This document shows positions 58,324 to 64,000 of a stretch of 64,000 nucleotides of DNA, one piece after another. A program made the translations under genes and the position numbers. The stretch comes from Phytoseiulus persimilis (Eukaryota > Arthropoda > Arachnida > Mesostigmata > Phytoseiidae). The stretch spans positions 34,902,745 to 34,966,744 of the forward strand of contig CM075102.1 of the NCBI GenBank assembly GCA_037576195.1, written 5' to 3'. The notes beneath the pieces were generated by a model. It was not told where the DNA came from, did not search any database, and worked only from the letters and a program-made list of their open reading frames with translations. Each line of letters starts with the position of its first letter. Positions within the stretch are counted from its first letter, which is position 1.

Positions 58324-59478
58324 AGTGGATCCCACATTCATTCAGATTATGGCAAGTATTGAGGCAGCTCCCGTTCGAGCTTCTGATTTATTCTGACGCA
58401 TTCAGGGAAACCAGTCGTTCGAGGCCGAGCTTCCACTGATTCCGCTCGGCCCGCCGCCGCCGTACGAGACTCGAGTTTTATTCCCAATGGGATCCACTGC
58501 GAGTCGGGGTTCCATTCGTGTTGATAACCAACAAGGTTCTTGTTTTCGTTACCCTCATCTCTAGCGACTTGGACGTGATATTGAAACATCATGTCAGTCT
58601 GGATTTATACAAGTTGTTGCTGGTCGCCAAGCGACGATGTTTGAACTGTGCTCTTTGGGGATTCGGTCGGCATTGATGGATCCTTTAATAGAATGTGAGT
58701 TTTGAATCATGGCATTTATGTCCGCTCAGATCTCCCGTCTTCATCGCTGAATCTGCATTCCGGGGCAGTGTACAGTGAATTAGAAGCTCCACTATGAGCC
58801 CTGCATCAGCTGATTGAGAACGCTCTACGGACTCCAGGAAGGAGTCTGAAGGAACTCGGCTCTCTGCGTAGGGTCGCATCCATTCCCTTTGGTTCAAGGA
58901 TGCACCCACCGGCGAGTAAGCATCCACTTTTGACGGAAAGTTGTCCGAGTTCCCACCATGCGTATCCATGGAGGCGGGAGGGCACGCGTGGTGTGGGAGA
59001 TTCTCGAGCAAGCTCTGACATCCCAGGAACTGTTTTTTTTTTTATCGGAGCAGGCGAATTTCTCATTATCCCGGGGGCTCCAGCTCGGTCGATTTCCAAC
59101 ACGGAAATTCGGTACATTTTCCCCTCTTTCCTTGGACACAGTCGGCCAAGTTCCGACCAAGGGACCTCAGAGTCGGGATTGCCGTTTTTCATTGAATCCG
59201 ACTTGGTCGATCCCACGGAGATATATACTCGACACTAATGATTTGAAGATAATGATTACATTTTCCATGGTCGATGCTGTCTGATCGGATCACAATTGAT
59301 GATATGGGACTGGAGAGGGAATCTTGTCTTGACCCATCGCCGAATTGCACATGGTACCCGACAAACTCTTAGGGCGGCTCAGTGGTTATTCGATTTGTAT
59401 GGATCTCATCGTGCGATCGAAACGTTGAATCTGTTCCGATAATATATTCATTTGCGTTCATGGCAATCAAACACCTAC

Positions 59479-59913
59479 CGCTCGTTGAACCTCTCCTGCT
59501 GTGGAATGTGTCAAGTTCAGGATTCGCAGACGTCCTGGTACAATAATGCAGCAACGGGGCTCACGGAGACCGGGAAACATTCGGCTTTGAAGTTTTACTG
59601 AGTTATGTGGATGGATTCGAGCCGAGTCGATATGTTGAAGCACGCCTCCCAACTCCGAGCACTTGATCGTGAGAGGCGCTGAAAGCAGGGCTCCCAGTGA
59701 CTTCGGGAACACAGAGCCGAGCTCTTGTCCCGCTGCCGGATAGCTGTTCAAGTCGCATGATGAATTCCGTCTCATCGTCTTCGTGATAGACCGTTCCGAG
59801 CCGGATGAATGACTCGTTTGACCAGGAGAAGGGAAGGTTCAATTGATCTTGCGAGCCGCCCATGAGTCTTACCTTTGTCTGGTTCACCTGCATCACTTTG
59901 GTATAGAATCGCG
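59479..59913 (-). CDS. Two exons of an unrecognised gene
   Basis: The minus-strand exon 59913-59873 (after acceptor ggtacag; RFYTKVMQVNQTK) ends at a good gtaaga donor. With a 94-nt intron (59872-59779, ending cacgaag), the next exon 59778-59479 is open for exactly 100 codons in phase 0 and ends at a gtaggt donor (segments GALLSAPLTIKCSELGGVLQ and IIVPGRLRILNLTHSTAGE). Reading straight through the intron gives another open frame to 59603, so intron retention or a different gene end is possible. No family is recognised. Confidence 0.4.
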
Positions 59914-59928
59914 CTGTACCGAATCAAA

Positions 59929-59954
59929 GTCGCACCGATCTAGGCCGGTGCGAC
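59929..59954. repeat. Perfect 9-bp inverted repeat hairpin
   Basis: GTCGCACCG (59929-59937) pairs with CGGTGCGAC (59946-59954) across an 8-base loop. It lies just upstream, on the minus strand, of the exon at 59913-59873, within its presumed intron. Confidence 0.65.
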
Positions 59955-59959
59955 AATAT

Positions 59960-62900
59960 CCGTCTAAATATCCGTGATGACACCGCGCTGACCCGTGAAT
60001 AACATTGCTGAGTGGAACCCTCCAAAGATGTCGACCATTTTCAAGTCGAAGAGGTGATCTCATGACTGAATCTGAGCTGGTTCAGTCGAAACTTGGCTGA
60101 TCAGAACGAAACATTCGCCGAAAGTCGTTCTGGAACTCATCTTAGAACGCCCTGTAGAAGTTGACTAAGGCTTTGGATTTCCCTAACAAAAGACGATTTC
60201 GAAATGCTTCGCTCAGTCAAGATCAATCGTTCCAGCCACTATACATATGAAGATGCTCCCCGACTGAAACATTCTGCTGTTGCTGATCATTGAGGTATGA
60301 TACCACCGATCCCGCGAGGAACTACCGGGAACGTGAATCGATGCTCGGCCTCCTCGCTATTCCGCGGTAGCGATGATATCCATGTTTTCACCCGGGGATC
60401 TCTCTCGCTTTACCAGGGAGAACTTGCGTCTGCAATGCCTTGATCGAACATTCGCGCGTGTTCCATTGATCGATTGACTCATCCGAAAGGTCTGGGCTGG
60501 TCTCATTTAGCAAATGAACTCGTTAAGGAGTTGACAAACAAATTTCACGGAATTTGCCATCTCTGGGATGCGATGACCCGTTAGCTCGCTCTTGGAACCC
60601 TCATTAGCATGAGATCTCCATCAGATCCGGATTGGACATTTCCAGTCGCTGTCCTGTGTTGCCTCAGTGACAACCCCTGAGCTAGACCAATAGCTGGTCA
60701 AGTTTCCGCCGAATCGGAAGGCAAAGGTTCATTAGTTCGTGCTCAGATTAACGAGTACGGGGATTCGCTGCAATGGGATCGTTCGCCTCCCCAAGCAGGC
60801 ACGAGCACATCCAGTAAAGCCTTTCGTGCGGGGGAGAAAGGCGACCAAAGGCCACTGAAATGGCACGAAGTTCGTTATCTCACATGGGCCCTCGGTCTCA
60901 TTCTCCCTTCTCTCCCGATTCCATTCGGTCCCTCCTCTATGATGTCGACGAGATTCGATCAGGAGAACGAGAGAGAATCTCGCCGGTTGATTCCTCGTCG
61001 CATGACTCGCAACGGGGCATTTTTCATTCAAACCCGAACCTTCGCCGTTCAGCGCTTTGATGGGCGCTCAGCGTCCTCGCATTCATCCGATAGGCTAAAC
61101 GCATGCGGATTGTAACATTTTCATCATTTCATCTCGCTCCCGCTGCTCAAGGTGCCAATCGAGTTTTCGCTGAGTTATTCTCCTCCAGCACCCGACGCAG
61201 TCGCCCCTTAGAAAGTCGTTTCACGTCCGGTACGAGGAGCCTCGGACTGTGTTCTGGCAATTGCAATGACCTTAACAAAGGACGGAGTTTAGCCTCGACG
61301 CGCGCTGATGTTACGCCAACCGAAAGTGGCCCCTTCGGCGGAATCGTGGTTCGCAGCTGTGACTCGCTCCCGGAGGTCCCCATGCGAGGCCTCGAAGCAG
61401 ACATCAGACTCATTGTATACACCCAGCCACCCAACCAACCAACTAACCCGACCAACCGTCCGCCCGGCCGTAGCCCGTCAGAGTTTCCGGTCGGAGCCCC
61501 TGCATCGTGTGGGTAGCGAGACGCACGTTCAAAATTTGAGTGGCACGCTGACGGTAACGGTTGTTGCAAGACAATCGTGCTCGTTCGTGGAACAATCAGC
61601 GCTAGAGAGTGAGAGTAATCACATCGCTTCACTACACACGGAGTCTCATCCAATATCAAGCGCTCCACTGGAAGAAGCAGGACCGAGCGAGTAATGTGCA
61701 AAATTGGATCCTCACGATTCTCGAGCGCGCTTCAATAGACTGGAATCCTCAGCGTTCGGTATAAGAACTGCTAGGTGGTCCGGTCCTGTCCAGGATCTGC
61801 ACGAAAACCAATTCAGGACGGAGCGACCAAGCTCCTAATGAGGCCGGGGTGGGCCAGATGTCACCGAGGAGTCGATTTTCATACCGAAGTTTGCGGAGTG
61901 GATAGGCGCGCTCTACTTATCAGCCGGATGCGTTGAGATGCGATTGGGTTCGACGTCGTATATTGCATCCGAGCACGTTGCACCGTTCTAATGACCAGCA
62001 GTCCGCCACTGCAAGCTGCAAAGCACCAATCATGCTATTATAAATTGCGCGAAGGGCTTTCATACTTCACATCTCGCTCGCGAAATTCCGTGAAATAAGG
62101 TCACGTAGTCAAAAAACTACAGCCCGCCTATTCGTATTCCTCTCTACATGGGCATTCGCTACTACTCCCTAGCGATCGATTGAATCAATCTCAGCTTTGA
62201 CCTCGCCGGAGTTGTTAGAGTCCGAAAGTGTCCAGCATCATCTCCAAGCCCCTTCCAGGAGTGGCGTTGCCTCCCCTCTCAGGAGTGGCTCGCTGCACTT
62301 GCCGCTCATTAAAATGGACGACACACTACGGGAGCGACTTACTAGGGAGAAATAGGAGCTCCCCAGAGTTGGAAAAGTGAAGAAACAGACGTTCTTCGGC
62401 TTCGTGGCAACGACGAAAAGTTCGGCCGTGGTTTGAGAGTGCCTGGAATGGAAGTGTCGAGTCCTGCACACACACAAAGGAAGCGAGGTTTCGTTGATTG
62501 CGAGGATACTCGCGGGGTCCTCTGGGAGCGCCAACCAGGATGGAACTGGGTAAGCCTACAATAGTTCAGGAACCTCCGGGGGTGGGGGGAGGCTTTGAGG
62601 GTGAACGGCGAAGGTTTGGGAACGGTGGGGCAACAAACCATGGCAACGAATGAGCATGGAATGGTAGATCGACAAGGAAGAAGGCTAACAGAGCTTTTCG
62701 GCTGTTAGAACAGAAAAGAAACCACCGTGCGTTTTCTTGAGAATGTTTCGGCAGGAAGGAAAACTGCCACAGTTTGATGATTTCAGGCTCCTGACGTTTT
62801 TTCGGTGCGCTGTTGGGTCCGGAAGATGAAGGCCTCAGGGATTCAGACCGCCACCGGAATTTCCGATCATCAACTTCTGAGACTCGGGACCGGAAAACGG

Positions 62901-64000
62901 CTGACGGGACACGAGGCCTGTGCTTCAACGAGTCAGCAAAGTTGGGAGCGCACCAAATGAGTTCTGCCGTGGTTGTCGTCCTCTGCTGTGCTCGTTAATC
63001 GTTATTTCGTCTGATTCCTGCAGTAAACGTTGATAGAATGCACGTTAAATCGACTTAGTGCGAGTCATCTCTCCAGTTTCGTCAAGTCGAGAGACTTGTT
63101 CCGACGCCTGGCTCGCGCGAAGCGACGAATCCATGAGCACAACTCGAAGCGAATGCGAACTTTTCGGGCACTTTGTTTTGGGTTTGGCTGGGCTTCCATA
63201 AGGAGTGTTAGAACCCTTGAAACGAGACGGCATGCCCGGTGCCAACAACAGCTGCTCGTAGAGGGCTGTTTGCTCTCTTCCTGGCGAACGATATATCATT
63301 TTGAGACTTCTGCGTTGAAAACGAATCGGATTCGTTTATTCCAACGGATTTATCGTTGATTTATGATCGTAGCTTCCAGCGCCGGAGTCGACTTTTGCAG
63401 CAAGCGGGCACAATGCTAAATGGATATAAAACGACGTCGAAAAGAGCCAGGTCCAGCGGAGCTCCGCCTACAACTCACGGAGAGAATGTGGGAACCGCAT
63501 GCGGAAAGGACCCGCGGGCCGAAAGTAACACGAAAGCCAGAGTATTCCGTAGCTGGACAAAAGACGGCCAGTCAAGATCCGCTAAGCTGGTCTGGAGCGA
63601 TTCTTGTCGCGATCGACCACACTAATAGTTCTTGGAACGCCACGTACTATTACTTCCTGCTTTCGACGGGAAGACTGTGTCGATAGGACGTCCAAGGAAT
63701 CCTCTTATTTGTTTTCTTTCCCCCGGATGTTAGAGAAAACGACGAGCTTGACTCGATCCACTGAAACCTTGGTCTAAGGTTTGATTCCCAAGTGAGAAAG
63801 AGTTCCAGGTCTCGATCTCTTCCTGAAGAGAACATTCATGTCGAAAGACCAAGATAGCAGGTAGCACAGAGCAATATCATTCGTCCGAGGCAAGAACTGC
63901 CATGGCGAAACTTTTGAGACCAGTCTCGCTAACCGATAGTAATTTCCAACACGGGGAAACTCAGAAGAGGAACAGCTGTCCTTCTACTCGGAACCCGAGT
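59960..64000. other. No firm gene
   Basis: Candidate frames include minus 61701-61147 (184 codons, which covers a CCAAC-rich simple repeat at about 61428-61470), minus 62928-62566, and overlapping frames on both strands at 63030-63360. None shows a known domain or a splice chain. About 59960-60730 holds no frame worth reporting. Confidence 0.22.

Noticed and set aside
61147..61701. A 184-residue gene on the minus strand
   Set aside because: Part of it is the translation of a CCAAC-type simple repeat, and no known domain is visible.
1..64000. Bacterial operons, phage or CRISPR
   Set aside because: No long tandem genes, ribosome-binding sites or repeat-spacer arrays are seen, and the one certain gene is a spliced animal gene.

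Overview
The window is nuclear DNA of an animal, most likely an arthropod. The main evidence is one complete spliced gene for the ubiquitin-conjugating enzyme Ubc13/UBE2N (4918-7095, + strand). Its four exons join in phase into a 151-residue protein that is close to the animal family throughout. GT-AG introns, a tRNA-derived SINE with target-site duplications, palindromic DNA elements, and remnants of copia, Tc1/mariner and probably hAT elements all fit an animal genome. I could not fix the species. The base composition looks balanced by eye; I did not compute it.

Layout. 0-1.8 kb: a minus-strand coiled-coil gene in five exons (194 residues, not recognised). 3.1-4.7 kb: minus-strand coding blocks, including a gene whose ATG (4679) lies about 240 bp head-to-head from the UBE2N start. 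4.9-7.9 kb: UBE2N and its probable 3' UTR. 8.3-8.5 kb: a SINE copy with a 5' inversion (twin priming). 9-13.3 kb: fragments of unrecognised, partly coiled-coil coding sequence. 13.9-20.9 kb: a transposon-rich island with a 30-bp tandem repeat, a Tc1/mariner remnant, a possible pogo-like remnant, a second SINE copy with a 20-bp target-site duplication, and three foldback (long inverted repeat) elements. 21.1-21.6 kb: a small minus-strand gene. 24.0-24.5 kb: a decayed copia pol fragment. 27.3-27.7 kb: the first coding exon of a probable amine/muscarinic-like GPCR. 33-60 kb: scattered exon candidates, the best being a minus-strand 3' gene end at 39.5-40.5 kb with three phase-consistent introns (two of 52-53 nt), a plus-strand one at 34.8-35.6 kb and a plus-strand one at 38.3-38.7 kb. 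A solo hAT-like terminus lies at 44.9 kb.

Most genes here are broken by short introns, so single open frames rarely equal a gene. Where exons join in phase I give the join; otherwise I report only a coding block with low confidence. Apart from UBE2N, the GPCR exon and the mobile-element remnants, I did not recognise the proteins. No organised new multi-gene system was found; the most unusual structure is the foldback-element cluster at 16-21 kb.
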